Source: Kordiimonadaceae bacterium UBA4441
GTDB lineage: Bacteria > Pseudomonadota > Alphaproteobacteria > Sphingomonadales > Emcibacteraceae
DNA length: 64,000 nucleotides
Direction of reading: 5' to 3'
NCBI GenBank assembly: GCA_002390425.1
Contig: DGPL01000029.1
Coordinates: 103,787-167,786, forward strand
Position numbers and translations under genes: made by a program. The notes under the pieces were generated by a model. The model had not been told where the DNA came from, did not search any database, and saw only the letters and a list, made by a program, of their open reading frames with translations. Below, piece by piece: positions 47,384 to 57,674 of this stretch; position 1 is the first letter of the stretch; every line of letters begins with the position of its first letter.

Positions 47384-48472
47384 TTAATTTTCCATGAATT
47401 CTTTAAGTAACTTAATGACTTCTTTGTTTTCGGCTTTGGTTCCGACTGTTAATCGCAGAAAATTTTCTAAGCCTTGGCTGCTATAATAACGTAAAATATA
47501 TCCATGGCGTAATAAAAATTCATTGGCCGCGCTTGCGGTTTTATCGCGGTCTTGAAATTCAAATAATATAAAATTTGTTTGGCTTGGGATTACATTTAGC
47601 CCAAGAGTATTTAGTTCAGACATCAGCCAATTACGCCATTTTTTATTGTGACCAAAGGCAAGTTTTTCAAATTCTATATCATTAAGCGCTTCTTTGCCGG
47701 CAATTTGTGCGCTGCTCGGCACATTAAAAGGATCACGAATTTTATCTAAAGTTTCTGAAATTTCTTTACAAGCGTATCCCCAACCTAATCTTAGGGCAGC
47801 TAAACCATAAAGCTTTGAGAAGGTACGCGTCATTATAACATTATCTGATTTTTCAACCAGTTTTATGCCCGCATCATAATCTTCTTCTTCGATAAATTCT
47901 GCATAGGCTGCATCTAAGACCAGAAGAATGGTGTCAGGAATATTTTGCCACAATCTCTCAATTTCACTATTTGGTAAGTATGTACCTGTTGGATTATTAG
48001 GGTTTGCAATAAAGATGATTTTTGTCTTTTCGCATACGGCATTCAGAATATTATCAACATTGGCAGTATAATCGACATCTTTTACTTCAATTGGAACTCC
48101 GCCTACAGAGGTGACAGCAATAGGATACATAGAAAAACTATGTGCAACAAAGAGGGCTTCGTCGCCAGGTTTAAGATAAGCACGACATACAAGCTTTAAT
48201 ATCTCGTCTGACCCGACGCCACAAACGATCCTATCTTTATCAATATTATGTTTATGAGCGAGTGCCTGACGCAATTCTTGGTAAGAGGGGTCAGGATATC
48301 GATGCAATTCTTCTGCAACGTTTTTATAAGCTGCGATTGCTCTAGGGCTTGGTCCAAGCGCACTTTCATTAGCAGAAAGCTTTACAGGCGGTTTTTCGCT
48401 TTTCGCTTTAGATTTTCCGGTGACATAGACGTCAAGTTTTTCAATCCAACTATGTGTTTTAGGCCCAGTCAT
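47384..48472 (-). CDS. hisC: Histidinol-phosphate aminotransferase
   Basis: This PLP aminotransferase acts in histidine synthesis and, next to tyrC, probably also on aromatic amino acids. The 362-residue protein shows KLSANESALGPSPRAIAA, FIANPNNPTGTY, VLDAAYAEF and the PLP lysine in TRTFSKLYGLAALRLGW. It is divergent from metX across 192 bp. Confidence 0.93.
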   Translation of the reverse strand: MTGPKTHSWIEKLDVYVTGKSKAKSEKPPVKLSANESALGPSPRAIAAYKNVAEELHRYPDPSYQELRQALAHKHNIDKDRIVCGVGSDEILKLVCRAYLKPGDEALFVAHSFSMYPIAVTSVGGVPIEVKDVDYTANVDNILNAVCEKTKIIFIANPNNPTGTYLPNSEIERLWQNIPDTILLVLDAAYAEFIEEEDYDAGIKLVEKSDNVIMTRTFSKLYGLAALRLGWGYACKEISETLDKIRDPFNVPSSAQIAGKEALNDIEFEKLAFGHNKKWRNWLMSELNTLGLNVIPSQTNFILFEFQDRDKTASAANEFLLRHGYILRYYSSQGLENFLRLTVGTKAENKEVIKLLKEFMEN

Positions 48473-48664
48473 GGCGACTCTCTTATAATTATAACTGTTT
48501 TTGATCTACACGGATATCGTGGATTGCACCACTAAAAAATGACGTATAGTGCTGAATTGATAAAGTTTTTACTCTTTTTAATAGTGATCAGTCAAAGATT
48601 TGTTGACTTAAGAGTAAGCTTTAGTAGAAGTCTTAAGACGATAAAATTTATTAAAAGCTATAAA

Positions 48665-49831
48665 ATGAACGAAACAGATGAACATAATATAGAAGAAGAC
48701 GGCTTTGCAGAGGTTGTAAAACTCGGCGAAGATGATCCTCTTCAACTTTCATCTGGAGAGACTTTATCACCCTTTAATGTAGCTTATAAATCTTGGGGTA
48801 CATTGAATACAGATAAATCAAATGCAATACTTGTTTGTCATGCTTTAACGGGCGACCAATATGCGCGTGGTAAAAACCCATTAACGGGTAAAGAAGGGTG
48901 GTGGCCAAAAGTGATTGGTCCTGGCCTGCCAATAGACACAGATAAGTTTTTTGTTATTTGTGCCAATGTGCTCGGTTCATGCAGTGGGACAACCGGACCA
49001 AAAGAAATTAATCCGGATACTGGCAAAGTATACGGCCTTGATTTTCCCGTGATTACAATTGCAGATATGGTATCTGCACAGGTTAAATTAATAGATTACC
49101 TAGGGATTGAAAAATTATTTTCTGTCATCGGCGGTTCGATGGGAGGAATGCAGGTGATGCATTGGGCAGTTGGTTATCGTGACCGTTTAAGAACGGCAAT
49201 GCCAATTGCATCTACTTGGCGACATTCTGCACAAAATATTGCGTTTCATGAAGTCGGGCGTCAGGCCATTATGGCGGATCCAGATTGGCAAGGTGGTAAA
49301 TACGCAGAAAGTGATGCTCGTCCGCACGCAGGGCTTTCTGTGGCGAGGATGGCAGCCCATATCACATATATGTCTGAGAAAAGCTTAACATCAAAGTTTG
49401 GTCGAAATTTACAAGACCGTGATAAACTGACTTTTGGTTTTGATGCTGATTTTCAGATCGAAAGTTATTTAAGATATCAAGGCATTTCTTTTGTCGATAG
49501 GTTTGACGCCAATAGTTATCTCTATATCACAAGAGCGATGGATTATTACGATATTACCAGCAATTATAATGGTAATTTAACGGAAGCTTTTGACGGTACT
49601 GATGTTAAATTTTGCATTATGTCATTTACATCTGATTGGTTATATACGACCCGCGAAAGTCGAGAAATGGTGCGTGCTTTAAATGCCGTTGGTGCCCAAG
49701 TCAGTTTTATGGAAATTGATATGGATAAAGGTCATGACAGCTTTCTTTTAGATTGTCCTGAAATGTTTAATATTATTTCCGGTTTCTTAAGTGCGGAAGC
49801 TGAAGTTGCGGGGATTAAGACCAATGAATGA
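48665..49831 (+). CDS. metX: Homoserine O-acetyltransferase (MetX family)
   Basis: MetX activates homoserine for methionine synthesis. The ATG at 48665 ([12 protein letters not shown]) gives 388 residues, the usual size. The open frame extends upstream to 48539 without family likeness. The alpha/beta-hydrolase nucleophile is in [15 protein letters not shown], the oxyanion and substrate region is in [10 protein letters not shown], and the catalytic His is in [10 protein letters not shown]. Acetyl versus succinyl use cannot be decided by eye. The stop overlaps the metW start. Confidence 0.93.
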   Translation: MNETDEHNIEEDGFAEVVKLGEDDPLQLSSGETLSPFNVAYKSWGTLNTDKSNAILVCHALTGDQYARGKNPLTGKEGWWPKVIGPGLPIDTDKFFVICANVLGSCSGTTGPKEINPDTGKVYGLDFPVITIADMVSAQVKLIDYLGIEKLFSVIGGSMGGMQVMHWAVGYRDRLRTAMPIASTWRHSAQNIAFHEVGRQAIMADPDWQGGKYAESDARPHAGLSVARMAAHITYMSEKSLTSKFGRNLQDRDKLTFGFDADFQIESYLRYQGISFVDRFDANSYLYITRAMDYYDITSNYNGNLTEAFDGTDVKFCIMSFTSDWLYTTRESREMVRALNAVGAQVSFMEIDMDKGHDSFLLDCPEMFNIISGFLSAEAEVAGIKTNE

Positions 49832-50453
49832 TTTTAAGAAAAATCACCGCGCCTCAGATATTCGCGTCGACCTTTTATTGATTGCGAATATGATTTCAGA
49901 AGGAGCCAAAGTTCTTGATGTTGGATCAGGTGACGGAATGCTTCTTGATTACTTGCGCCGTAAAAAACAGGTTATAGGTCGAGGTATTGAACTTAGTCCC
50001 GAAGGTGTTAATCAGAGCATTGCAAAAGGACTATCTGTTATTCAAGGAAATGCAGAAGAAGAAATAAGTCATTTTCCTGATGATAGCTTTGATTATGTAA
50101 TTTTAAGCCAAACCCTACAGGCAATGGACCGTCCTGATATTATATTAAATGAACTCTTGAGAGTAGGGAAACGCGCCGTCGTATCATTTCCAAATTTTGG
50201 CTATTGGCGCGTTCGTCTTCATTTGATGCTTAAAGGCAAAATGCCTGTCACTAAATCATTAGATTATCCATGGTATAGCACCCCAAATATTCATTTTTGC
50301 ACCATACGTGATTTTGTTGATTTATGTGAAGAACTTGATATTAAGATTGAAAAAGGAATGGCCGTTAACAGCTCAGGCAGCAAAATGGGTGTGGATTCGC
50401 TATTCTTTTCAAACTTTCTGGGTACTCAAGGCTTGTATGTCATTACGAAGTAG
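49824..50453 (+). CDS. metW: Methionine biosynthesis protein MetW
   Basis: The 209-residue SAM-methyltransferase-fold protein starts at the ATG at 49824 ([18 protein letters not shown]), which overlaps the metX stop by eight bases. The SAM-binding motif is [15 protein letters not shown]. The family-specific [29 protein letters not shown] and [11 protein letters not shown] segments are present. MetW partners MetX in methionine synthesis in many proteobacteria. Confidence 0.94.
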   Translation: MNDFKKNHRASDIRVDLLLIANMISEGAKVLDVGSGDGMLLDYLRRKKQVIGRGIELSPEGVNQSIAKGLSVIQGNAEEEISHFPDDSFDYVILSQTLQAMDRPDIILNELLRVGKRAVVSFPNFGYWRVRLHLMLKGKMPVTKSLDYPWYSTPNIHFCTIRDFVDLCEELDIKIEKGMAVNSSGSKMGVDSLFFSNFLGTQGLYVITK

Positions 50454-50455
50454 AT

Positions 50456-51217
50456 TTATTTTTCAGTATATTGAGAACCAACTATCACTGGTTTATTGAC
50501 ACGCATGCGATGTCCTTCGGTGGGATTGGCAGCGTAAATTTGCTTTTCCGTTTCAATAATTAGTACGCCGGCGAATTGGCTCCACCATCTTTGTCCTGTT
50601 TTTTCTAAAGAGGATAAAGCCGTTAACATTGTTCTACTTTTAAATGGAGGTAGAAATAATGCGGATGCTTGTCTAGTTGGACTAAGCATATTTTTAGAAA
50701 GCATTTGCCTTAGTTGCGAATAGGAAAATGGTTTTCCATGCCCGAAAGGGTTCGCTTCTGATCGACACCAGGGGCCAAGCCGACTGGGAACAATTATTAT
50801 TACACGTCCTCCTGGTGCTAACGTTCGCCAAACTTCTCTCAGCATTTCTTTACTATAATCAGTATGCTCAAGTGAATGAGCGAGAATAATCCTATCCATA
50901 CTTGCGTCTTTTGTAGGCAAGTCAGTTTCCCGCGCAAGGGTTGCAACATTTCCTAAATACCGACCGTAACGATTTTTGTCGTGATCTTTATATCGCGGCC
51001 AACGGATAACACCTTGTTGAGAGGGCATGATTTCTATGACATGATCCGCTTCTTGACGGTAAGTTTCAAGATATGGGTTGGCAAAGCCAAGTCCCATGAC
51101 ATCCATCCCTTTAACCGATGGCCAAAGAGAACGAATTTGTCTACGGATTAAGCGTGTCGCTATTTTTCCCAGTGGTGTGCCATAAAAGCTACTGAGTTCC
51201 GTCACATCTTGGAACAT
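50456..51217 (-). CDS. Class I SAM-dependent methyltransferase
   Basis: The 253-residue protein is a type-11 methyltransferase. The SAM-binding glycine region is DVMGLGFANPYLETY, and the post-motif acidic loop is DRIILAHSLEHTDYS. WRTLAPGGRVIIIVPSR is the next strand, and RLGPWCRSEANPFGHG follows. Substrate unknown. It converges on metW with a 2-bp gap. Homologs near metW or glyoxalase genes are common in alphaproteobacteria. Confidence 0.85.
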   Translation of the reverse strand: MFQDVTELSSFYGTPLGKIATRLIRRQIRSLWPSVKGMDVMGLGFANPYLETYRQEADHVIEIMPSQQGVIRWPRYKDHDKNRYGRYLGNVATLARETDLPTKDASMDRIILAHSLEHTDYSKEMLREVWRTLAPGGRVIIIVPSRLGPWCRSEANPFGHGKPFSYSQLRQMLSKNMLSPTRQASALFLPPFKSRTMLTALSSLEKTGQRWWSQFAGVLIIETEKQIYAANPTEGHRMRVNKPVIVGSQYTEK

Positions 51218-51280
51218 ATCTAGTTATCCTTATTTCTAAGGACAGATTATATCGAATAATCAGCTAAAGCCAATAAAGGA

Positions 51281-51370
51281 AAAACTATCGGCCCCCAAAT
51301 AAATTTGGTGGGCCGATAAAGAGAGGGAGAAGTTATTAAAGTCTCTTTCAACACAATCTAATTAAGAGAC
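51281..51370 (-). ncRNA. Candidate minus-strand small RNA before the M13 peptidase gene
   Basis: On the minus strand TTGAGA (51399-51404) is followed after 17 bases by TATGTT (51376-51381). About 50 nt after the expected start comes a long hairpin: TATCGGCCC (51286-51294) with GGGCCGATA (51310-51318), and CCAAAT with ATTTGG inside. A T-run (GTTTTTCC) then follows on the minus strand, as for an intrinsic terminator. No ORF is inside. The inverted repeat ATAACAT/ATGTTAT (51374-51380, 51388-51394) overlaps the promoter and could be an operator. Alternatively the hairpin may serve the plus-strand leader. Confidence 0.35.
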
Positions 51371-51509
51371 GATATAACATAACAAACATGTTATAATATC
51401 TCAAGATTTTTATAAATAATAATTCTATCGATTAATTCTTGAGAATATTGAAAAAATCATACAGACTTAGAACCAGCAAAAAAGCCAAAATAAAATCAAA
51501 GGGCAATAA

Positions 51510-53582
51510 ATGAATTTTACGAAAATAGTGACAATGGCTGCAGTTGCAGCATTAATGATTGGGTGTGATAATGCGCCAAATTCACCGGAACAAGGTAGCG
51601 TAGATCAAGAATTACAAATGATAGGCTCGGATGAAATTTCCGGTATAACATTTGAAAATATGGATAAAACTGTCCATCCTGGGGATGATTTCTTTGAATA
51701 TGTAAATGGAACCTGGTTGAAAAATACCGATATTCCTGCTGATAAAAGCCGTTTCGGCTCATTCAATGTGCTTCGCGATAATGCGGAAGAGGATGTCAGA
51801 ACGATTATCGAAGAGGCATCATCTTCCGGCGCATCAGTTGGCAGTAGCGAACAAAAAGTTGGTGATCTTTATAAATCCTATATGGATATGGAGACGAGAA
51901 ATGCCCTAGGTATTTCCTCCTTAGCCCCTAGAATGGCTCAGATAGATGCTATCAGCGATCTTAAAAGTATGAGCGAATATATTGCAGAGGCTGGGAAATA
52001 CGGCCTAAGTACACCTATTCCATTATTTGTCAGTAATGATGCGAAAATTCCAACACAATATGCCTTACAAACTTGGCAAGGTGGGCTCGGCCTACCGGAC
52101 AGAGAATATTATTTTAATGATGATGAGAAGTCGGTTGAAACACGCGCAAAATATGTTGAGCATATCGCAAAAATGTTTGCATTATCTGAATTAGATGGCG
52201 CAGAAGAAGCGGCCAATCAAATTATGGCATTAGAAACCAAAATTGCGGAGCAACATTGGAAAAAAGAAGAAAATAGAGATGCCAATAAAAGATATAATAA
52301 ATATACTATTGCTGAATTAAAAACGCTGCTTTCCAATTTAGACATAGACAATTTACTTGCGATTACCGGTGCATCAAATGTTTCAGATATTATTGTCAAC
52401 CAACCAAGTTTCATGGAAGGGTTGAATGGTTTATTGGCTGAAACAGATATTGAAACATGGAAAACATATTTTAAGTGGTCGTTGATAAATGATATGGCTG
52501 GCCGACTTAATGAAGCAATGGATAAACAAAATTTTGAATTTTATTCAAAAACATTAAGTGGTGTTGAAGAACAGCGCCCAATGTGGCGGCGAGCCGTGTC
52601 AACGGTCAGTGGTAACCTTGGTGAAGTCGTTGGAGAAGTTTATGTTTCCAAACATTTCAAGCCGGATGCGAAAGCACGTATGGTTGATTTGGTCGGAAAT
52701 TTAATTAAAGCCTATGAAGCGAGTATTAAAGAACTTGATTGGATGGGTGAAGAAACGAAACAAAAAGCATTAGCGAAGCTCGCTAAATTTACACCTAAAA
52801 TAGGATATCCTGATAAGTGGAAAGATTATTCGAAGTTGGAAATTAAAGCCGATGATCTTGTTGGGAATATCGAGCGTTCGGCACAAACAGTTCATGAACG
52901 TGAACTTGCGAAACTTGGAGCGCCTATCGATAGAACAGAATGGTTTATGACACCGCAAACGGTCAATGCTTACTATAACCCAACAATGAATGAAATCGTA
53001 TTTCCTGCGGCCATTTTACAGCCGCCATTCTTTAACATGCCGGCTGATGATGCCGTCAACTATGGCGGGATCGGTGGGGTAATCGGCCATGAAATTGGCC
53101 ATGGTTTTGATGATAGCGGAAGCCGTTATAATGGTGACGGCGCCCTTGAAAATTGGTGGACAGACGAAGATAAAGAAAAGTTCGCTGCTCTGACTTTAAA
53201 ACTTGTGGCGCAATATAACCGTTACGAGCCAGTGGTGGGCACATTTGTAAATGGTACGTTCACATTAGGTGAGAATATTGGTGATCTAAGCGGATTAAGC
53301 ATCGCTTATATGGCCTATAAAATGTCACTTGGCGGCAAAGAGGCGCCTGTTATCGATGGTTTAACTGGTGACCAGCGTTTCTTTATTGGTTGGGCGCAAG
53401 CGTTCCAATCAAAAATTCGAGATGAAGCGTTAATTACACAAATTCAAACCGATCCGCATTCGCCAGACCGTTATAGAGTGAACGGGATTGTCTATAACGT
53501 TGATGCTTTTTATGAGGCGTTTAATGTTGATGAAAGCCACGCGCTTTACATTAAACCGGAGGATAGAGTGAAGATTTGGTAA
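51510..53582 (+). CDS. M13 family metallopeptidase, lipoprotein
   Basis: This neprilysin-like (PepO-type) zinc peptidase has 690 residues. The lipobox ALMIGC is near residue 19, so the protein is lipid-anchored in the envelope. The zinc site is GHEIGHGFDDSG, with the third ligand Glu in ENIGDLSGLSIAY. The C-terminal M13 signatures include FIGWAQAFQSKIRDE and PDRYRVNGIVYNVD. The N-terminal M13 domain begins HPGDDFFEYVNGTWLKN. It probably degrades small peptides outside the cytoplasm and stands as a single gene. Confidence 0.94.
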   Translation: MNFTKIVTMAAVAALMIGCDNAPNSPEQGSVDQELQMIGSDEISGITFENMDKTVHPGDDFFEYVNGTWLKNTDIPADKSRFGSFNVLRDNAEEDVRTIIEEASSSGASVGSSEQKVGDLYKSYMDMETRNALGISSLAPRMAQIDAISDLKSMSEYIAEAGKYGLSTPIPLFVSNDAKIPTQYALQTWQGGLGLPDREYYFNDDEKSVETRAKYVEHIAKMFALSELDGAEEAANQIMALETKIAEQHWKKEENRDANKRYNKYTIAELKTLLSNLDIDNLLAITGASNVSDIIVNQPSFMEGLNGLLAETDIETWKTYFKWSLINDMAGRLNEAMDKQNFEFYSKTLSGVEEQRPMWRRAVSTVSGNLGEVVGEVYVSKHFKPDAKARMVDLVGNLIKAYEASIKELDWMGEETKQKALAKLAKFTPKIGYPDKWKDYSKLEIKADDLVGNIERSAQTVHERELAKLGAPIDRTEWFMTPQTVNAYYNPTMNEIVFPAAILQPPFFNMPADDAVNYGGIGGVIGHEIGHGFDDSGSRYNGDGALENWWTDEDKEKFAALTLKLVAQYNRYEPVVGTFVNGTFTLGENIGDLSGLSIAYMAYKMSLGGKEAPVIDGLTGDQRFFIGWAQAFQSKIRDEALITQIQTDPHSPDRYRVNGIVYNVDAFYEAFNVDESHALYIKPEDRVKIW

Positions 53583-53586
53583 GAAG

Positions 53587-54093
53587 TTATTGAGTTTCTT
53601 GCAGTTTGAGAAGCTTCTCTCTTAAAAATGCCCAATTACTATCAGCGAGGACCATGTTTGTGCCACGGTCCTCGTTCCAGAACTCTCTAAATGGGTCGGA
53701 ATAATGCAGATATAAACGTCCTGCAATCACAGTATATATTTTAGGATCAGATGGATTAGTATATCCTTTTGAAATACCAACAGGATCGTATCCGCCATAT
53801 TGGGGCGCATAGTTTGTGGGTTTCGCGACAAATAAATCTCTGTTTCTGATGCTTGTAAAATACCAAGTTGAGCCAGCCCAATCAGCTTGATAATCGGAAG
53901 TTCCACGCGCCGCTACTTTATCTGTAAAATAAGACACCGTATCATAACCGTTAAGTGCAATATCCTTGCTTGTATTAAAAATAATGCTATCGGCTTGATA
54001 ATCTTGCTTGGCATAATAAAAGGATAAAGCACCAAAAAGGGAAGCAACAATTGCAGATACAATTAAAAGATTGCGCGAAAGATTATTCGTCAT
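53587..54093 (-). CDS. YHS-domain exported protein
   Basis: The 168-residue protein has a signal or anchor helix (about 9-27) and a YHS-like domain (LNGYDTVSYFTDKVAARGTS, STWYFTSIRNRDLF, YAPQYGGYDPVGISKG). The FREFWNEDRGTNM C-terminal part agrees with the family. YHS domains often bind metals, but the function here is not known. The stop lies 4 bp from the converging M13 peptidase stop. It is 8 bp after hbd on the same strand. Confidence 0.82.
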   Translation of the reverse strand: MTNNLSRNLLIVSAIVASLFGALSFYYAKQDYQADSIIFNTSKDIALNGYDTVSYFTDKVAARGTSDYQADWAGSTWYFTSIRNRDLFVAKPTNYAPQYGGYDPVGISKGYTNPSDPKIYTVIAGRLYLHYSDPFREFWNEDRGTNMVLADSNWAFLREKLLKLQETQ

Positions 54094-54101
54094 TATTTAC
54101 T

Positions 54102-54974
54102 CTATCTGGTTGGAACGGGCGTTTCACCCGAATAATCATAAAAGCCACGCCCGGTTTTGCGACCAAGCCATCCGGCTTCGACATATTTCACAAGAAGAGG
54201 GCACGGGCGATATTTACTGTCCGCCAAGCCATCATATAAAACCTGCATAATGGCGAGGCAGGTATCAAGGCCGATAAAATCTGCAAGTTGCAATGGCCCC
54301 ATGGGATGATTGGCCCCAAGTCTCAATGACATATCGATGGCTTCAACTTCGCCGACACCTTCATATAGTGTATAAACCGCTTCATTGATCATAGGCATCA
54401 AGATACGATTGACAATGAAACCCGGAAAATCTTCTGAACTGGCGCTTTCTTTTCCTAATTTTTCGACGATGTGCGCTACCGTTTTAAAAGTTTCATCACT
54501 CGTCGCAATGCCACGTATTAATTCGACAAGTGACATAAGAGGCACAGGGTTCATAAAATGAACGCCGATAAATTTTTCTGGTCTATCGGTAACTGAAGCA
54601 AGCCTCGTAACTGAAATCGAGGACGTATTGGTGGCCATAATTGCATCAGGCTTCATAATACTGCTTAATTCGGTAAATATTGCTTTTTTAATCTCTTCAT
54701 TTTCTGTGGCGGCTTCGATTGCAAGATCAACGTCTTTTAACTCTTTAAGATCATTAGAAGTTCGAATAGCTGCTAATGCATTTGTGCCGTCTTGCGCGGT
54801 GATGATTTCTTTTGAAATTTGTCGGTTTAAATTTTTTTCAATGGTGGTGATGGCTTTTTTTAATGCATCTTCGTTGATGTCACAAATAATGACCTCATAC
54901 CCAGATAAGGCAAAGACATGGGCAATGCCATTGCCCATTTGCCCGGCGCCAATAACACCAACAGTTTTCACCAT
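54102..54974 (-). CDS. hbd: 3-hydroxybutyryl-CoA dehydrogenase
   Basis: This NAD(P)-dependent enzyme oxidises 3-hydroxyacyl-CoA in fatty-acid or hydroxybutyrate metabolism. The 290 residues show the Rossmann [34 protein letters not shown], the catalytic His in [12 protein letters not shown], and [19 protein letters not shown]. Its start overlaps the etfA stop by one base, so hbd, etfA and etfB are translated as a unit. Confidence 0.94.
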   Translation of the reverse strand: MVKTVGVIGAGQMGNGIAHVFALSGYEVIICDINEDALKKAITTIEKNLNRQISKEIITAQDGTNALAAIRTSNDLKELKDVDLAIEAATENEEIKKAIFTELSSIMKPDAIMATNTSSISVTRLASVTDRPEKFIGVHFMNPVPLMSLVELIRGIATSDETFKTVAHIVEKLGKESASSEDFPGFIVNRILMPMINEAVYTLYEGVGEVEAIDMSLRLGANHPMGPLQLADFIGLDTCLAIMQVLYDGLADSKYRPCPLLVKYVEAGWLGRKTGRGFYDYSGETPVPTR

Positions 54975-55906
54975 TATGAAAGTTCCTTGTCTAATTCTGG
55001 AAGTGCTTCAAATAAATCTGCGACCAGGCCGTAATCTGCCACTTGAAAGATTGGTGCTTCCTCGTCCTTATTAATGGCAACGATGACTTTACTGTCTTTC
55101 ATTCCTGCAAGATGTTGAATAGCACCTGAAATACCAACGGCGATATAAAGTTCAGGGGCAACAATTTTACCGGTTTGCCCTACCTGATAATCATTAGGAA
55201 CATACCCGGCGTCCACGGCAGCCCGTGATGCACCAATGGCCGCACCCATTTTATCAGCGACACTTTCAATCAGTGAGAAATTTTCACCGCTGCCCATACC
55301 GCGACCACCAGAAATGATAATTTTAGCAGAGGTAAGCTCAGGACGTTCTGATTTACTGAGCTCAGCCCCTACAAAGCTTGATAGACCGGGGTTTTCAGTT
55401 GCCGTAATATTTTCAATAGCTGCGGAACCGGATGTTGTATCCGCAGCGGCAAATGCGGTTGTACGCACAGTGATCAGTTTTTTCGCGTCCGTTGATTGAA
55501 CGGTAGCGATGGCGTTGCCAGCATATATAGGGCGCTTAAAAGTATCATTGCTTTCCACCGAAATAATATCAGAGATTTGTGCCATATCGAGCAGTGCTGC
55601 CACACGCGGCATAAAGTTTTTACCGGTTGTGGTCGCTGCCACAAGGATTTGATCATATCCGGATGATAGATCAACGATCAGCAGCGCAATGACTTCTGCG
55701 AGCGGGTGTTGATAATCATTGCTATCAGCACATAAAACTTTTGAGACGCCATCAATTTTTGCCGCTGCATCCGCGACGCTAGCACAACCGCTGCCGGCAA
55801 TTAATACATGAATATCAGCGCCAAATTCTTTCGCGGCTGTAACTGCGTTTAAAGTGCTTTCTTTTAATTCAGCATTATCATGATCTGCTATTACAAGTGT
55901 GCTCAT
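54974..55906 (-). CDS. etfA: Electron transfer flavoprotein alpha subunit
   Basis: EtfA binds FAD and passes electrons from acyl-CoA dehydrogenases to the quinone pool. The 310-residue protein has the N-terminal AANH-like domain and the FAD-binding C-terminal half, with [34 protein letters not shown] and [13 protein letters not shown]. It is coupled with etfB (one-base overlap, TAATG). Confidence 0.96.
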   Translation of the reverse strand: MSTLVIADHDNAELKESTLNAVTAAKEFGADIHVLIAGSGCASVADAAAKIDGVSKVLCADSNDYQHPLAEVIALLIVDLSSGYDQILVAATTTGKNFMPRVAALLDMAQISDIISVESNDTFKRPIYAGNAIATVQSTDAKKLITVRTTAFAAADTTSGSAAIENITATENPGLSSFVGAELSKSERPELTSAKIIISGGRGMGSGENFSLIESVADKMGAAIGASRAAVDAGYVPNDYQVGQTGKIVAPELYIAVGISGAIQHLAGMKDSKVIVAINKDEEAPIFQVADYGLVADLFEALPELDKELS

Positions 55907-56655
55907 TATAGTACTCCCGCTTCATCGCGTAGTTTAGAAACAAGTTCCGATACGCTCTCTACCATGACCCCGGCGCTTCTGCCTTCTGGTTCTTCGACCT
56001 TTAACATTGTTAAGCGTGGTGAAATATCGACGCCATAATCATTAGGCGTTTTCTCGTCCAAAGGTTTGCGTTTCGCTTTCATAATATTTGGAAGCGATGC
56101 ATAGCGTGGTTCATTAAGACGTAAATCAGTGGTGATGACAGCCGGTAAATTAAGTTTTACGGTTTCAAGACCACCGTCAATTTCACGTGTTACATTGACA
56201 CTGCTGCCGTCTATTTTAACGTCGCTGGCGAATGTGCCCTGCCCCCACGAAAGAAGTGCCGCGAGCATTTGACCGGTTTGATTGCTATCGTCATCAATGG
56301 CTTGTTTACCCATCAGGACAATTTCAGGATTTTCTTCCGCCACGACTGCATTTAATATTTTCGCAACAGCAAGTGGTTCAACCTCTTGATCAGTTTTGAC
56401 GAGGATGGCGCGATCAGCCCCCATTGCAAGGGCTGTTCTTAATGTTTCTTGGGCTTTATCTGGTCCAATAGAAATGGCAACGATTTCATCTGCGCTTCCT
56501 GCTTCTTTTATACGAATTGCTTCTTCAATAGCGATTTCATCGAATGGATTCATAGACATTTTAATGTTAGCGAGTTCAACACCACTATTGTCAGATTTGA
56601 CGCGTACTTTAACATTATAATCAATGACGCGTTTAACGGGGACGAGTATTTTCAT
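55906..56655 (-). CDS. etfB: Electron transfer flavoprotein beta subunit
   Basis: EtfB binds AMP and pairs with EtfA. The 249-residue protein starts [20 protein letters not shown]. It has the signature [41 protein letters not shown] residues and [21 protein letters not shown]. It is the first gene of the etfB-etfA-hbd unit and is divergent from the fumarylacetoacetase-like pair. Confidence 0.96.
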   Translation of the reverse strand: MKILVPVKRVIDYNVKVRVKSDNSGVELANIKMSMNPFDEIAIEEAIRIKEAGSADEIVAISIGPDKAQETLRTALAMGADRAILVKTDQEVEPLAVAKILNAVVAEENPEIVLMGKQAIDDDSNQTGQMLAALLSWGQGTFASDVKIDGSSVNVTREIDGGLETVKLNLPAVITTDLRLNEPRYASLPNIMKAKRKPLDEKTPNDYGVDISPRLTMLKVEEPEGRSAGVMVESVSELVSKLRDEAGVL

Positions 56656-56823
56656 TTTCGGTTCTTCTCCGGATTTTGATCCTGATTTATTTCCTACACT
56701 ATAATACCAATTGTAACTTATTCAACGAGATTCAAGGCCAATTTTGCCTAATAAGTCACTTTGACATTCTATTGATTAAAGATTACCATCGACGCTAATA
56801 AAAAATTAAAAACGGGACTTATT

Positions 56824-57654
56824 ATGAAATTATATTTTAAACGTTTTTCGGCTTTAATGTTGATGACTTATGTCATATCAGCTGTTTCTTTTGCGGAAAC
56901 ATATGTTCGGTATGAACAAAACGGCAAAACGTCATGGGGTGAGCTTAAGGGCGAGACAATCCACCAGTTATCAAACGCCCCCTATTTGGAGGGAATGGCA
57001 ACAGGATTAAAGGTCAATCAAGCTGATGTGAAAATGATGGCGCCCGTTGACCCGAGAGATGTTTACATGACGGGTTTTAATTATGAGGATCATATTCCCG
57101 AAGGACAAAAGACAACTCCATATCCCGGATTATTCATGGTTCCGGCCGGCACTTTAATTGGCCCGGATGCGGAAATTATCCATCCTGCGGATAGTGACTT
57201 CATTGGTTATGAAGCAGAAACCGTGATCGTTATTGGGAAGCGCGCTGATAATGTTAGCGTCGAAGACGCGGCTGATTATATATTCGGTGTAACAGCAGGG
57301 AATGATGTATCTGCACGTGACTGGATCCCCGCAGATATTCAATGGTTTCGCGGTAAGGGCGCGAAAGGGTTTAATTCCGTAGGACCAGTGCTGCAAACGG
57401 GACTCGATTATAAAAACCTTACATTAACCGCGCGCCTTAACGGTGAAGTGAGACAAAACGGTAATACGTCCAAAATGATTCATGATTTTGAAAAAATGGT
57501 CAGTTATATTTCAAAATATTTTGTGCTTAACCCCGGTGATTTGATCTGGTCTGGAACCATCGGTACATCCGAACAATTAAAAGTCGGTGATGTTTATGAG
57601 GTCGAAATCGATGGCGTTGGCGTTTTAAGAAATACAATTATCCAAGGTAAATAA
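56824..57654 (+). CDS. Exported fumarylacetoacetase-family hydrolase, copy 1
   Basis: The 276-residue protein starts with a signal peptide (about 1-23, MKLYFKRFSALMLM then SAVSFA-E). An FAH-fold domain follows (YVRYEQNGKTSWGELKG, then the metal ligands in YEAETVIVIGKRA and the NDVSARDW segment). The GDLIWSGTIGT motif closes the site. FAH-family enzymes such as acylpyruvases and decarboxylases are normally cytoplasmic, so a signal peptide is unusual. A second, related gene with the same layout follows 20 bp downstream. Substrate unknown. Confidence 0.85.
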   Translation: MKLYFKRFSALMLMTYVISAVSFAETYVRYEQNGKTSWGELKGETIHQLSNAPYLEGMATGLKVNQADVKMMAPVDPRDVYMTGFNYEDHIPEGQKTTPYPGLFMVPAGTLIGPDAEIIHPADSDFIGYEAETVIVIGKRADNVSVEDAADYIFGVTAGNDVSARDWIPADIQWFRGKGAKGFNSVGPVLQTGLDYKNLTLTARLNGEVRQNGNTSKMIHDFEKMVSYISKYFVLNPGDLIWSGTIGTSEQLKVGDVYEVEIDGVGVLRNTIIQGK

Positions 57655-57674
57655 AGTTTAAGGAAAATAATAAA

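Noticed and set aside
48473..48664. SAM-II-type riboswitch before metX
   Set aside because: The hairpin GTGG...CCAC with ATTGCA and a following TAAA recalled part of the motif, but the upstream strand of the first stem and the conserved TGATTT are missing. The fit is not convincing.
48539..48664. Upstream extension of metX
   Set aside because: It is hydrophobic, not seen in the MetX family, and lies in the promoter region between hisC and metX.
51374..51394. Zur operator in the M13 upstream region
   Set aside because: The inverted repeat ATAACAT/ATGTTAT has arms in the opposite order from the Zur-type palindrome seen at 33716 and is more widely spaced.
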